Shown piece after piece: positions 18,825 to 28,372 of a DNA stretch of 64,000 bases (its first letter is position 1; each line of letters opens with the position of its first letter). This DNA comes from Methylotenera mobilis JLW8 (GTDB lineage Bacteria > Pseudomonadota > Gammaproteobacteria > Burkholderiales > Methylophilaceae): the NCBI RefSeq assembly GCF_000023705.1, contig NC_012968.1, positions 930,001 to 994,000 on the forward strand, read 5' to 3'. Position numbers and translations under genes: made by a program. The notes under the pieces were generated by a model. The model ran no database searches and was not told where the DNA came from. It saw only the letters and a program-made list of their open reading frames with translations.

Positions 18825-20279
18825 ATGATACCTACCATTGTCTTGGTTGGTCGACCTAACGTCGGCAAATCAACATTATTTAACCGATTAACCAAAACGC
18901 GTGATGCGCTAGTGGCTGATTTGCCTGGATTGACCCGCGATCGACATTACGGACGCGGCATAGGTGCCAGCCAGCCGTATTTAGTTGTGGATACCGGTGG
19001 CTTTGAGCCGCATACCGACAGCGGCATTTTAAAGGCGATGGCGAAGCAAACGCTGCAAGCCATTGATGAAGCTGATGCCATTATCTTTTTGGTAGATGGC
19101 CGCCAAGGTGTTTCACCGCAAGACATGGAGATTGCTAATCGTTTAAGAAGAAGCAAATGTCCAGTATTGCTCGCCGTGAACAAAACTGAAGGTATGCAAA
19201 AGGCAGTGGTCAGTGCTGATTTCCACGAGCTGGGCTTGGGTTATCCGCTTTCAATTTCTTCAGCACACGGTGAAGGTGTACGCGATATCGTTGAACTTGC
19301 TTTAGAGAATTTTAAAGAGGTTGAAGATGAGCCCGTCACTGACTACACTGGTGACAGAATTCCTAAAGTAGCGATTGTAGGCCGCCCTAACGTAGGTAAA
19401 TCTACCTTGGTGAATGCCTTGCTAGGGGAAGAGCGTGTGATTGCTTATGATGAGCCTGGCACCACGCGTGATTCAATCCATATTGACTTGGAAAAGAACG
19501 GCAAACACTACACGCTGATTGATACGGCAGGGGTGCGTAAACGCGGCCGTGTTTTTGAAGCGATTGAGAAGTTCTCTGTCATTAAAACCATACAGGCGAT
19601 TGAAGAGGCGAATGTGGTGATTCTGGTGGTAGATGCACAAGAAGGCATCACCGAGCAGGACGCGCACGTTGCCGCTTATATTTTAGATGCAGGTCGCGCT
19701 TTAGTAGTAGCTATCAATAAATGGGATGGCTTGAAAGAAGACGAGCGCGATTGGATCAAGCGTGAAATCGATCGTAAGTTACAGTTCTTGGACTTTGCTG
19801 AGTTTCACTATATTTCTGCTTTGCGCAAAAAAGGTTTGCCAGAGCTGTTTAAATCAGTAGATGTGGCTTATAAAGCAGCCTTTGCCAAACTGGCAACACC
19901 GCAGCTAACACGCGTGCTGATTGATGCTTTGCAACAGCATCAGCCACCTATCAGTAAAGGCATTCGTCCAAAACTACGTTATGCGCATCAGGGCGGTAGC
20001 AACCCACCTATCGTGGTAATTCACGGCAGCCATGTAGATGGCGTGAAAGATGCATATACGCGCTTTTTGGAAAAAACCTTCCGTAGAACCTTCCAGCTTT
20101 CTGGCACACCATTACGCGTAGAGTACAAGCAAGGGCACAACCCGTTTGCTGAAGAAGAGGATAAACGTAAGCCAGGTGAGGGTATTGTCAGCATGCGCCG
20201 TCGTAAAACTGCACAACGTGCTGAATTAAAGGCGAAAAAAGAGGCAGAAGACAAAGACCGCCGTGCTAAAAAGCACTAA
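18825..20279 (+). CDS. der: Ribosome-associated double GTPase Der (EngA)
   Basis: The 484-residue protein has two G domains, each with GRPNVGKS (residues 9-16 and 186-193), DTGG or DTAG G3 motifs and NKTE/NKWD G4 motifs. The C-terminal KH-like domain is followed by a basic tail rich in Lys, Arg and Glu ([14 protein letters not shown]). Der acts in 50S ribosomal subunit maturation. In many betaproteobacteria hfq follows directly; here hfq is about 20 kb away at 40338. Confidence 0.97.
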   Translation: MIPTIVLVGRPNVGKSTLFNRLTKTRDALVADLPGLTRDRHYGRGIGASQPYLVVDTGGFEPHTDSGILKAMAKQTLQAIDEADAIIFLVDGRQGVSPQDMEIANRLRRSKCPVLLAVNKTEGMQKAVVSADFHELGLGYPLSISSAHGEGVRDIVELALENFKEVEDEPVTDYTGDRIPKVAIVGRPNVGKSTLVNALLGEERVIAYDEPGTTRDSIHIDLEKNGKHYTLIDTAGVRKRGRVFEAIEKFSVIKTIQAIEEANVVILVVDAQEGITEQDAHVAAYILDAGRALVVAINKWDGLKEDERDWIKREIDRKLQFLDFAEFHYISALRKKGLPELFKSVDVAYKAAFAKLATPQLTRVLIDALQQHQPPISKGIRPKLRYAHQGGSNPPIVVIHGSHVDGVKDAYTRFLEKTFRRTFQLSGTPLRVEYKQGHNPFAEEEDKRKPGEGIVSMRRRKTAQRAELKAKKEAEDKDRRAKKH

Positions 20280-20458
20280 AGCTTAAAACCCCTCATAGTG
20301 GCATCAAGCAGAATGTCCGCTGCTGGGCGTGCGGTAACGCACGTATACAGCAGGACTAGTACTTGTGCTCCTGCTTTAAGTTGTTTGTTCACTTTTAGCG
20401 CTGATAGTGGTGTTTTACCACTTTCCGTGATCAAAATAAGCTGCAATATCTGCATTTT

Positions 20459-20495
20459 CTACACACGCTATATGTTGCAGGCATAGCGTGTGTAG
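20459..20495. terminator. 13-bp perfect stem-loop between convergent der and the chemoreceptor gene
   Basis: CTACACACGCTAT (20459-20471) and ATAGCGTGTGTAG (20483-20495) are perfectly complementary around an 11-base loop. The element sits 9 bases from the chemoreceptor stop (minus strand) and 180 bases after der. Its position between converging genes suggests bidirectional termination, but there is no T-run on the exit side of either strand, so this call is an inference. The rest of the 20280-20504 gap shows no gene. Confidence 0.5.
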
Positions 20496-20504
20496 CTCTG
20501 GTGC

Positions 20505-23500
20505 TTAGAACTCTTCCCAATCTCCTTCGCCATTTGCCTGTTGAATTGCAACTTTTCTTATTTGCACGGGTTCTGGACGACTTTTAACTACAGATAGTGC
20601 TGTATGGTGTTGCTGTGATGCTGAGGGCTGGCGCGCAACTTGCGTGTCCTTGGTATCATTCAGCTTAAATGCACTAATGGCACTGGCTAATTGGTTGGCC
20701 TGTTCCACCAGTGATTCGGCTGCGGCGGCTGCTTGTTCTACCAGGGCTGCGTTTTGTTGGGTAGATTCATCCATGCTGGTGACCGCTTCATTGACCAGGT
20801 CGATACCCGATGCTTGCTCGACCGATGCCGCGGCAATTTCGCCAATAATATCGGCAACATGTTTAACCGATATCACTACTTCTTCCATGGTTTTCCCAGC
20901 ATTTTGTACCAAAGTGGTACCTTCAGCAGTTTTGTTCACTGAGTCGGTAATCAGTTCCTTAATTTCCTTAGCTGCGCTGGCTGAGCGTTGTGCCAGATTA
21001 CGCACTTCACCGGCTACCACAGCAAAGCCGCGGCCTTGCTCGCCAGCTCTTGCTGCTTCCACCGCCGCATTTAATGCTAGAATATTAGTTTGGAAAGCGA
21101 TACCATCAATCACGGAAATAATGTCTTCAATTTTGCGTGCGCTATCATTAATAGCAATCATGGTTGTGACGACATCTGAAACAACACTGCCACCTTTGAC
21201 TGCAATATCAGAGGCGCTGAGCGCTAACTGATTCGCCTGTTTTGCATTTTCTGCATTGTGTTTGACTGTACTGGCGAGCTGCTCCATGCTAGCGGCGGTT
21301 TCTTCCAGGCTGGAGGCTTGTTGCTCTGTTCTGCTTGAGAGGTCATTATTCCCTGTCGATATTTCATTCGCTGCAGTGGTAATCGTTTCAATGGCATCTT
21401 TAACAGCAACGATAGGTTCTACAATCGTTTCTAGTGTCGCGTTTACCCCCTCTACCACCTTGCGGAAGTCACCTTGATGCTGGCTAGCATCTGCCCTAGT
21501 ACTGATGCGACCTTCTGCTGCAGCCTCAGCAAGCATGTTGGCGTCGGTTACTAGACGATTAACAGCATCGATACAGGTGTTAAGGTTTTGTTTGATAACA
21601 TTAAAATCACCTTTATATGGTTCATTGATGTGTGCGGGTATATCACCTTTCGAAATACGGTCTACATATTGCGCTGCAATATTGAGAGGGTTAACTACAT
21701 AGTCCAATGTGTTATTAACGCCCTCTACAATTTTGCGGAAGTCACCCTGATGGCGGCTGGTATCTGCGCGTGTTGAAAGTTCTCCTTTTTCCGCTGCTTC
21801 TACTAATGTAGCTGTATCTGCAATCATTGCATTAACTGCATCAATACATTGGTTTAAATTGTTTTTGATTGCGTTAAAGTCACCATTGTAAGTGTCTGTA
21901 ATTTTTGCAGGAATATCCCCTTTAGCAATGTCATCGACATATTGCGCTGCCATATTCAATGGGTTGATGACTGCGTCTAAGGTGTTGTTTACTCCTTGAA
22001 CAATCTTGTGGAAGTCTCCTTGGTGACGGCTAGCATCGGCACGTGTTGAAAGCTCACCCTGAATAGCGGCATTAACGAGCACATGCGTATCTACAACAAG
22101 TGCATTAATATTAGCCCTTACTTGCTCAATAGCCTCATTCACAAAAGCTTTTTTCCCTGGAAACTTTTCCAACGGTGGCGTTAAGTCACCTTCACCAAAA
22201 GCTTTAACAACCGCAATAGCCTTTTTGTTCATTTCAATATGGTCGCTCACCATTTGATTAATGCCCAGCGCCATTTCGGCGTACACGCCGTTAAACTGAT
22301 GTGCATTTAGCGTTGCGTCTATATCACCAGCATTATGTTGTTGACTAACAGTTTGCATCGCATCAATCAGATTTTTAATGGTTTTCTCAAGGCTGTAGGC
22401 TGAGCGTATGACATCGCCCATTTCATCGCGACTGAAGATTTTGCCCTCGCTGTGTTGAGTGAGCTTGCCTTGTGCTAGGTCATTCATTAAGTTTTTGGCT
22501 TCGTTAGTAGCTTGAACGATGCTTTTTGAAACCGTGAATAACATGATGCAGACGATTGCTATTGTTATAGCTGCTAAAGTTAATACTATTAATAATAATT
22601 CTTCTTGTTGCGCTAATCGCTTAGCTAATAGATTTTTGAGCATATCGCTCAGATTGTCATAAGTTTGGTAGCCTTGATTGATCGATTGAGTTGCGTTATC
22701 AAAGTAGATTTTAGAGTCCAAACTGATGGATTCAGTATCAATAATTTCTTTTTTTACAAGCGTATTCAGTTCGGAAATGGACTTTTGTAAAGTGCTCATG
22801 ACCGGTTTGACTTCGTCATAAGTGCTAGGGTAGTTTTTGAGTACAATCATATCGTGCTCATAACTTTTGAGAGATGCTTCTACTTGGTTGGATAATATGG
22901 AAAGCTTTAACTTTTCATCGCTAGTTGCAACTTGCCTAGATGCAACACCAGCACCTAGACCACGAATTTTAGCCATATTTTCAATTACATTAATCGTCCT
23001 TAAGTAAACGATATCTATTAAATAGTAGGTATCGATTTCAGGGTCTAAAGTAAGCGTGCTTGCATCGGCCACTTGTAGTGAAAACTCAAGTAATTGGTTA
23101 ATTAAATTAGTATGTTCAGTAAAGCTATCTTTTGGAGAAATTTCTAATGATTTTGATTTTATTTGTCCCCAGTTAGATTTGATTTTATCCCAGTCTTTTT
23201 TGATTTTATTCCAGTTGTCTGTCGTTTTGAATCGAGCACCAAGCTCACGGTCTATAGCGTCAATGTTTAAAATAAGGTCGGTAGATTTTTTTTCATTCGC
23301 ATCTATTTTTTCTACAAAACCAAGGTTGCCAGATAGATAAGAATTAGACATGCCACGATGAGCTTGTACATTCTCAATGAAGGCGCGTAAAGGATTTAAG
23401 TAACTAACGCCTTGAAGTTCAGTCTTGGTGACTTGTTTATCTGAATTTAGTCTATCTATATTGATAAACAGTAATACTAGTAGCGGTACAATCGTAACCA

Positions 23501-23579
23501 AGCCAAGTAGGGTGAATTTTCTCTTATAGCTTAGATTGCTTAATAAGCTACCAATATTAAAAGAGTTTTTTTTACTCAT
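20505..23579 (-). CDS. Methyl-accepting chemotaxis protein with tandem HAMP-type repeats
   Basis: The 1024-residue receptor has a first membrane helix at about residues 22-42. A helical periplasmic region follows, with NIT-like features ([21 protein letters not shown]). A second helix lies at about 328-352. A long array of HAMP-type modules comes next, three of them in a 91-residue tandem repeat containing [15 protein letters not shown]. The signalling hairpin contains [20 protein letters not shown] and [17 protein letters not shown]. The C-terminus ends DWEEF (1020-1024), resembling the xWxxF tether that binds CheR. The ligand is unknown. A good AGGGA ribosome site precedes the ATG. It converges on der and stands alone, without che genes nearby. 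Confidence 0.93.
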   Translation of the reverse strand: MSKKNSFNIGSLLSNLSYKRKFTLLGLVTIVPLLVLLFINIDRLNSDKQVTKTELQGVSYLNPLRAFIENVQAHRGMSNSYLSGNLGFVEKIDANEKKSTDLILNIDAIDRELGARFKTTDNWNKIKKDWDKIKSNWGQIKSKSLEISPKDSFTEHTNLINQLLEFSLQVADASTLTLDPEIDTYYLIDIVYLRTINVIENMAKIRGLGAGVASRQVATSDEKLKLSILSNQVEASLKSYEHDMIVLKNYPSTYDEVKPVMSTLQKSISELNTLVKKEIIDTESISLDSKIYFDNATQSINQGYQTYDNLSDMLKNLLAKRLAQQEELLLIVLTLAAITIAIVCIMLFTVSKSIVQATNEAKNLMNDLAQGKLTQHSEGKIFSRDEMGDVIRSAYSLEKTIKNLIDAMQTVSQQHNAGDIDATLNAHQFNGVYAEMALGINQMVSDHIEMNKKAIAVVKAFGEGDLTPPLEKFPGKKAFVNEAIEQVRANINALVVDTHVLVNAAIQGELSTRADASRHQGDFHKIVQGVNNTLDAVINPLNMAAQYVDDIAKGDIPAKITDTYNGDFNAIKNNLNQCIDAVNAMIADTATLVEAAEKGELSTRADTSRHQGDFRKIVEGVNNTLDYVVNPLNIAAQYVDRISKGDIPAHINEPYKGDFNVIKQNLNTCIDAVNRLVTDANMLAEAAAEGRISTRADASQHQGDFRKVVEGVNATLETIVEPIVAVKDAIETITTAANEISTGNNDLSSRTEQQASSLEETAASMEQLASTVKHNAENAKQANQLALSASDIAVKGGSVVSDVVTTMIAINDSARKIEDIISVIDGIAFQTNILALNAAVEAARAGEQGRGFAVVAGEVRNLAQRSASAAKEIKELITDSVNKTAEGTTLVQNAGKTMEEVVISVKHVADIIGEIAAASVEQASGIDLVNEAVTSMDESTQQNAALVEQAAAAAESLVEQANQLASAISAFKLNDTKDTQVARQPSASQQHHTALSVVKSRPEPVQIRKVAIQQANGEGDWEEF
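21415..22109 (-). repeat. Intragenic tandem repeat, 273-bp period, in the chemoreceptor gene
   Basis: Two full copies and one partial copy of a 273-base unit (91 residues) lie head to tail: 22109-21837, 21836-21564 and 21563 to about 21415. The same DNA word (TGCGGAAGTC or a one-base variant) recurs at 21461, 21734 and 22007, exactly 273 bases apart. Each unit encodes one poly-HAMP module with GD(F/I) and STRAD motifs. Confidence 0.85.
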
Positions 23580-24107
23580 AGTGATATCCCTAACCTAAAT
23601 TTATTAACATAGCGACGACACAAGCAAAGTGTTTGTATGTGCTTAGCTTATGCATTGATATGAGCATGGCCTAAGCATGCTTGGTTAGGCACATTGCTTT
23701 GCAATACTTATTCCCACGTTGGAATAAATTTGACTTTGTTGATTGATCACAAAGTCCAAACTCCCCATCGTTGGGGAGCGGGTTAATAGCTTAAGTTGTT
23801 AGGCAGTTTTAAATTTACGCTAACTGCGCCGTTGCAGTTGGCATTATTGCTTGTAGCCATTTATCACTAGCTAAAAATTGATAACACAAATTTTTGTAAC
23901 AACTTTGGTTGATTAATGTAGGCGATTGCGTAATTAAACTCACATTAATACACTTAGTTGTGTAATTAAACACAATTCACTTATGAATAGCAATCACTGT
24001 GAGATTTTTTGCAGGGACAGTTAATAAAAGATTGGAGTGCCAGTTTATTGAGCTGGTCTCTAGTGGTGGTTAACGGCTGTAAAGCTACTGCAATGTCTGA
24101 CTGGCTA
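23580..24107. other. 528-bp gene-free region upstream of the chemoreceptor gene
   Basis: No convincing protein-coding gene or tRNA is visible. It should hold the chemoreceptor promoter (minus strand) and the 3' end of the bamD operon. I found no clear sigma-28 flagellar promoter motif. The main structure is a cluster of three stem-loops at 23708-23778, listed separately. GTAATTAAAC occurs twice in the 23928-23975 region, inside an AT-rich stretch. Confidence 0.5.
23708..23778. repeat. Three consecutive perfect stem-loops
   Basis: Within 71 bases there are three inverted repeats: TTATTCC/GGAATAA (23708-23714 and 23721-23727), GACTTTGT/ACAAAGTC (23732-23739 and 23749-23756), and CTCCCCA/TGGGGAG (23761-23767 and 23772-23778, tetraloop TCGT). 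They lie 129-199 bases upstream of the chemoreceptor start and about 330 bases past the small membrane gene. On the minus strand the third is followed by a TTTG run, so it might end transcripts from the bamD side. Confidence 0.55.
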
Positions 24108-24440
24108 CTACCAATTTGGGGGATGTTCTAACTTTTTATTTTCTTTAGGTAGCTCATAAGGATCTGCGACATAAGCGGGTCCTTTCATGATGGTAACGAC
24201 AATGCAGCCGATTGCAATCGCACCCACAAAAAACCAAGTGCTGAACAGCACACCGAGCAATTGATAGATGACTTGCTGTTGTTCTCGTTGTAGTGGGTCG
24301 TTGCTAAAATAGAGAATTAGCATTGGAATGCAGGGCGCTGCTGTTCCAATGCTAAAAATTAGTGGGAGTTTTTTGAACAAAATCCACTCTAGGCCTGATG
24401 GCGCTTTAATGAAACCTGGTAATTTATTCAAGTAGTTCAT
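24108..24440 (-). CDS. Small uncharacterised membrane protein downstream of bamD
   Basis: The 110-residue protein has two predicted membrane helices (about residues 27-45, PLIFSIGTAAPCIPMLILYF, and 60-85, LGVLFSTWFFVGAIAIGCIVV) and a charged C-terminus (PYELPKENKKLEHPPNW). It starts 36 bases after bamD on the same strand, so it is probably co-transcribed. I do not recognise a named family; similar short proteins are annotated as hypothetical in related bacteria (from memory). Codon use matches its neighbours. Confidence 0.7.
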   Translation of the reverse strand: MNYLNKLPGFIKAPSGLEWILFKKLPLIFSIGTAAPCIPMLILYFSNDPLQREQQQVIYQLLGVLFSTWFFVGAIAIGCIVVTIMKGPAYVADPYELPKENKKLEHPPNW

Positions 24441-24476
24441 TAATATAATGGATGCATTTAATGCGCTTTAGTTCAT

Positions 24477-25280
24477 TTAGTACATGCTTTCCCAGAACTT
24501 CCACCATATACGCTCATCTTCAGGGGCGTTTTTGGTCAAAATCGCGCTATCTGGGTAGTTGGTCTTCAGCACGCGCAAGGTGTCATTTTTTAAATCATCC
24601 ATACCCATTAAGTCGTAGGCGCTAATCATAATCACTAGCGCTTCTTCCACATGCGGCGATTGCGGGTAGTATTCAATCACGTATTTTGTGCGGTTAATTG
24701 CTGCCACGTAAGCTTTGCGCTTCATGTAGTAACGTGCCACGTGGAGCTCATGCTCTGACAAGCTGTTTGCCAGGTAAACCATGCGTTGTGTAGCATCTTT
24801 TACATAGCGGCTTTTTGGGTAGCGTGTTACTAGCTCTTTGAATGTAGCGAAAGAATCTTTTAGTGCACGGGGGTCGCGGTCGCTCACTTGTTGTTTGGTG
24901 AGCTTTTCGATAATGCCGCGCTCATTAAATACGGCTAGTCCTTTGAGGTAATAGGCGTAATCTACGTTAGGGTGATCAGGATGTAGTTTAATAAAGCGGT
25001 CAGCTGCGGCCACGGCGGATACCGGGTCTTGCTTTTTGTAATGGGCGTAGGCGGTTTCTAACTGCGCTTGTGTCGCATATTTGCCATGAGGATAGCGAGA
25101 CTCAAGCTTTTGGAAGTAAACAATGGCCTTATCGTAGTCGCGGTCTTGCATTTTTGCCGCACCTTCTTGATAGATACGTTCAGCAGTCCAGCCCTTTGTA
25201 TCATCAATTTCAGTTGGTGCACCAAAAATCGCACATCCACTGAGTAGGAAGGTAAAAGCCAAAATTGAGATATACTTCAT
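24477..25280 (-). CDS. bamD: Outer membrane assembly lipoprotein BamD
   Basis: The 267-residue lipoprotein has the lipobox LLSGCAIFG, then TPR units: YQEGAAKMQDRDYDKAIVYF, TQAQLETAYAHYKKQDPVSA and ARYYMKRKAYVAAINRT. BamD is the essential lipoprotein partner of BamA in beta-barrel insertion. It is divergent from rluD with a 38-base gap, an arrangement common in proteobacteria, so the two promoters must overlap. Confidence 0.95.
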   Translation of the reverse strand: MKYISILAFTFLLSGCAIFGAPTEIDDTKGWTAERIYQEGAAKMQDRDYDKAIVYFQKLESRYPHGKYATQAQLETAYAHYKKQDPVSAVAAADRFIKLHPDHPNVDYAYYLKGLAVFNERGIIEKLTKQQVSDRDPRALKDSFATFKELVTRYPKSRYVKDATQRMVYLANSLSEHELHVARYYMKRKAYVAAINRTKYVIEYYPQSPHVEEALVIMISAYDLMGMDDLKNDTLRVLKTNYPDSAILTKNAPEDERIWWKFWESMY

Positions 25281-25318
25281 GCAAAACCACCTTTAAGAAT
25301 TTCTCGCAATTATAACCG

Positions 25319-26425
25319 ATGACAGACGCTACTCAACAATCTCTTACTAACCTAATTCATCTCACAATTTCATCAGACTTGGGAGGCTTACGCCTTGATG
25401 TGGCTTTACAACGCCTACTTCCTGAACACTCACGCTCAAGGCTGCAATCTTGGATTAAATCTGGTCTAGTGACGGTTGACGGCAAAGCCAGTACAGCAAA
25501 AACCAAAGTGTGGGGCGGGGAGAAAGTGTCGGTCGATGTGCAAGTGAAGCCTGAGAGCCGCGCCTTTATCGCACAGGATATTCCGCTGGATATCGTCTAT
25601 GAAGATGATCATATTCTGGTGGTGAATAAACCGGCCGGTATGGTGGTGCATCCTGCAGCTGGTAATTGGGACGGTACTTTGCTCAATGCATTGTTATTTC
25701 ATGCGCCGCAATTGCATGATGTGCCGCGTGCCGGCATTGTGCACCGCTTAGATAAAGAAACCAGTGGCTTGCTGGTGGTAGCTAAAACATTAAACGCACA
25801 GACGCATTTAGTGCGCCAACTACAAGCGCGCACCGTGAAACGTGAGTACCGTGCCATTGTGTGGGGTCAGCTCTGGCGTAATGGTGTGGTGGATCAGCCG
25901 TTGGGTCGTGATCCGCGCTCCCGCACTAAAATGGCGATTAACCGCATGGGTAAGCCTGCGATAACTCGTTATGAAATATTAGAGCGTTTTTCTGTCCAAA
26001 CTTATTTGCGTTGTAACTTAGAAACTGGTCGTACCCACCAGATTCGCGTGCATATGCAGCACCTGAAAGCGCCTTTAGTGGGCGATCCGGTTTATGGCTT
26101 CCGCGGCATTGTGCCAATACGTGCCATGACGCAAACGCTACGTGATGCGGTGAGCCAGTTCCACCGTCAGGCTTTGCACGCAATCAAGCTTGGTTTAGTG
26201 CATCCTGCCACCAATGAGTTTATGGAGTGGCAGATTGAGCTGGCTGATGATATGAAAGTATTGTTAGAAGCGATGCGCCACGAAGATGAGCGTGATGATG
26301 AGGAGGAGGGCTTCGAGTTAAGCATGGAGCCTTATCTGGCAGATGAAGATTACGAATATGACGATGATGACATGTTCGACGAAGACGAGGATGACTCTGA
26401 CTTCGATGATGAGGAAGATGTTTAG
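25319..26425 (+). CDS. rluD: 23S rRNA pseudouridine(1911/1915/1917) synthase RluD with long acidic tail
   Basis: The 368-residue protein has an N-terminal S4 domain (RLDVALQRLLPEHSRSRLQSW), the catalytic HRLDKETSGLLVVAKT with its Asp, and RTHQIRVHM. RluD modifies helix 69 of 23S rRNA. The last 50 or so residues are almost all Asp, Glu, Tyr and Phe (for example EYDDDDMFDEDEDDSDFDDEEDV-type composition), which is not part of the usual family length. There is no clear ribosome site: the ATG lies 3 bases after TATAAC, so the message may be leaderless or nearly so (inference). Confidence 0.95.
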   Translation: MTDATQQSLTNLIHLTISSDLGGLRLDVALQRLLPEHSRSRLQSWIKSGLVTVDGKASTAKTKVWGGEKVSVDVQVKPESRAFIAQDIPLDIVYEDDHILVVNKPAGMVVHPAAGNWDGTLLNALLFHAPQLHDVPRAGIVHRLDKETSGLLVVAKTLNAQTHLVRQLQARTVKREYRAIVWGQLWRNGVVDQPLGRDPRSRTKMAINRMGKPAITRYEILERFSVQTYLRCNLETGRTHQIRVHMQHLKAPLVGDPVYGFRGIVPIRAMTQTLRDAVSQFHRQALHAIKLGLVHPATNEFMEWQIELADDMKVLLEAMRHEDERDDEEEGFELSMEPYLADEDYEYDDDDMFDEDEDDSDFDDEEDV

Positions 26426-26443
26426 TTTTAAACGAGTGCAATC

Positions 26444-27214
26444 ATGATGGTTAACACTGAACCTACTTTTATCACACCGAACTGGCCTGCACCCAGTAAC
26501 GTAAAGGCATTGCAAACGACGCGTGTGGGCGGTGTAAGCGTTGCGCCTTTTGATAGCTTGAATTTGGGCGCGCATGTGCAAGATGACGCTATGGCAGTAG
26601 CCACTAATCGTCAGCGATTAAGTCCATACCTGCCTAGTGAGCCGATCTGGGTGAATCAGGTGCACGGAACCGATGTGATTGATGCCGCCACTAGCACTTG
26701 CCTGCAAAATGCAGATGCTTCGTTTACGACTAAAGCCAATGTTGTGTGTGTCACCATGACAGCCGATTGCCTACCAGTGTTGCTTTGCGATAAGCAGGGT
26801 AAGGTAGTGGCTGCAGTGCATGCTGGCTGGCGAGGTCTGTGTGATGGCGTGATAGAAGCTGCCGTGCAAAAAATGCAAGTGCCGCCTAGCGAGGTGTTGG
26901 TGTGGTTAGGTCCGGCCATCGGCCCTAATGCCTTTGAAGTGGGCGGGGATGTACGTGCGCAGTTTATAGAAAAAGATAGCCATGCGGCTCAGGCGTTTAA
27001 GTTGCTGGAGTCATCAGCATCCGGCGATAAATGGCTAGGTAACTTATACTTGATCGCACAGCAGCGCCTTAACCGTATTGGTGTGAGCGCAATCTATGGC
27101 GCTGGCGTGAATGAAGACTTTTGCACCTACACCGATCAAGCGCGCTTTTTCTCATTCAGGCGCGATAACGTCACCGGACGTATGGCAAGCATGATTTGGT
27201 TGGAATCAAATTAG
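26444..27214 (+). CDS. pgeF: Peptidoglycan editing factor PgeF / YfiH-family purine nucleoside-acting enzyme
   Basis: The 256-residue protein matches the DUF152/YfiH family: LNLGAHVQDD, WVNQVHGTDV, MTADCLPVLL, VHAGWRGLCDGV and a C-terminal TYTDQARFFSFRRDN. The conserved His and Cys (VHG, TADC, HAGWRG) are metal ligands. Family members act as adenosine deaminase/phosphorylase-like enzymes and in E. coli YfiH edits a peptidoglycan precursor. It starts 18 bases after rluD, the usual rluD-yfiH pairing. Confidence 0.92.
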   Translation: MMVNTEPTFITPNWPAPSNVKALQTTRVGGVSVAPFDSLNLGAHVQDDAMAVATNRQRLSPYLPSEPIWVNQVHGTDVIDAATSTCLQNADASFTTKANVVCVTMTADCLPVLLCDKQGKVVAAVHAGWRGLCDGVIEAAVQKMQVPPSEVLVWLGPAIGPNAFEVGGDVRAQFIEKDSHAAQAFKLLESSASGDKWLGNLYLIAQQRLNRIGVSAIYGAGVNEDFCTYTDQARFFSFRRDNVTGRMASMIWLESN

Positions 27215-27273
27215 AGATGTGACGGTTGCTCAGTTATAATAACGCCCTTTAAATTATTGCCTAAAAGTGTTGC

Positions 27274-28173
27274 ATGACAATTCCCGAGTTACCTATTCTT
27301 GCATGGATTATTCTCGCTAGCTTTACTGGCGGGGTGTTGAGCGTATCTTTGGCAGCATTGTTTGCACTCAATCTTCGCACTGCATGGATTCCTATGCTGG
27401 TTAGCTACGCCATAGGTGCGATGTTAGGTGCAGTGTTTTTAGAAATTCTACCCCATGCTTTTAGTGAAGCGAGTAGTATAGAGAGCGTTTCTATCACCCT
27501 GTTATTCGGGTTGTTATTGTTCTTTGTACTTGAGAAATTAGTGATATGGCGACACTGCCATGGTGATCACTGTGAAGTACACGCGATTCACACTGAAGAA
27601 GATTGCCCATTAACGCATCCGCAGGCTGGTACGCCAGGCGAAACCAAGTATAAAGCGGTAACAGCAGCCAAGGCACCATCACTAACGCAGGTGCATAGTC
27701 ATGCGCATACGCATCATCATGATAGCGGGCGCAGTGGCATGATGATTATGATAGGAGATACTTTTCATAACTTTGTGGATGGCGTTTTAATTGCGGCAGC
27801 ATTTTTAGTGGATGTGAAATTGGGCGTGGTAACGGCACTGGCCATTATTTCGCACGAAATCCCGCAAGAAGTAGGTGACTTTTTAATCTTGCTGCACTCA
27901 GGATATAGTAAAAAGAAGGCGCTGGTGTTTAATTTAGTGTCTAGCTTGGCCACCTTGGTTGGCGGACTGATTGCTTATTATGCTTTGCAATATGTGATGG
28001 GTTGGGTGCCCTATATTTTAGGCTTGGCAGCAGCCAGTATGCTGTATGTGGCGGTGGCGGATTTGATTCCTAGTTTGCATAAGCGCACAGAATTAAAGGC
28101 AACCATCAGTCAGGTGCTACTCATCGCTTTTGGCGTCGGTAGCATCTTCTTGATGGGTTACTTCATCCACTAA
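27274..28173 (+). CDS. ZIP-family metal transporter
   Basis: The 299-residue membrane protein has about eight membrane helices, with the two ZIP signature helices DTFHNFVDGVLIAAAF and HEIPQEVGDFLILLHSGYS that carry the metal-binding His, Asp and Glu. A His-rich cytosolic loop (HSHAHTHHHD) lies between helices 3 and 4, typical for zinc or iron ZIPs. It likely imports Zn(II) or a similar ion; the exact metal cannot be read here. The last 57 bases overlap a convergent small gene at 28117-28341. Confidence 0.92.
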   Translation: MTIPELPILAWIILASFTGGVLSVSLAALFALNLRTAWIPMLVSYAIGAMLGAVFLEILPHAFSEASSIESVSITLLFGLLLFFVLEKLVIWRHCHGDHCEVHAIHTEEDCPLTHPQAGTPGETKYKAVTAAKAPSLTQVHSHAHTHHHDSGRSGMMIMIGDTFHNFVDGVLIAAAFLVDVKLGVVTALAIISHEIPQEVGDFLILLHSGYSKKKALVFNLVSSLATLVGGLIAYYALQYVMGWVPYILGLAAASMLYVAVADLIPSLHKRTELKATISQVLLIAFGVGSIFLMGYFIH

Positions 28174-28341
28174 TTGTTTGTTGTGCTGGTGGCGGCGATG
28201 TTTAACGCCGAGCAACCACAGTAGCAGGGCGCAGGGCAGTAAGCCGTAAAAGACAAAGGTGAGTAAGCCCGCGGTGATTGATTTTTCAGTGGCTGCCATA
28301 AGCACCACAACATACATCCAAGCAATTGCAATAATATACAT
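28117..28341 (-). CDS. Small uncharacterised two-helix membrane protein, antisense-overlapping the ZIP gene end
   Basis: The 74-residue protein starts MYIIAIAWMYVVVLMAATE, followed by a second helix (LLTFVFYGLLPCALLLWLLG) and a charged tail with HRRHQHNK. This pattern resembles a short family of hypothetical proteins common in betaproteobacteria, as far as I recall, so I regard it as real rather than a shadow. Its 3' end overlaps the ZIP coding region by 57 bases on the opposite strand. The start lies 31 bases from rimO, with which it is divergent. Ribosome site is weak. Confidence 0.62.
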   Translation of the reverse strand: MYIIAIAWMYVVVLMAATEKSITAGLLTFVFYGLLPCALLLWLLGVKHRRHQHNKQLVDEVTHQEDATDAKSDE

Positions 28342-28372
28342 TTGAATTAATTTTTAAGATTTATAGGTTTTT

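Noticed and set aside
27765-27953. Minus-strand frame inside the ZIP gene
   Set aside because: Falls on the conserved ZIP signature helices and has no independent support.
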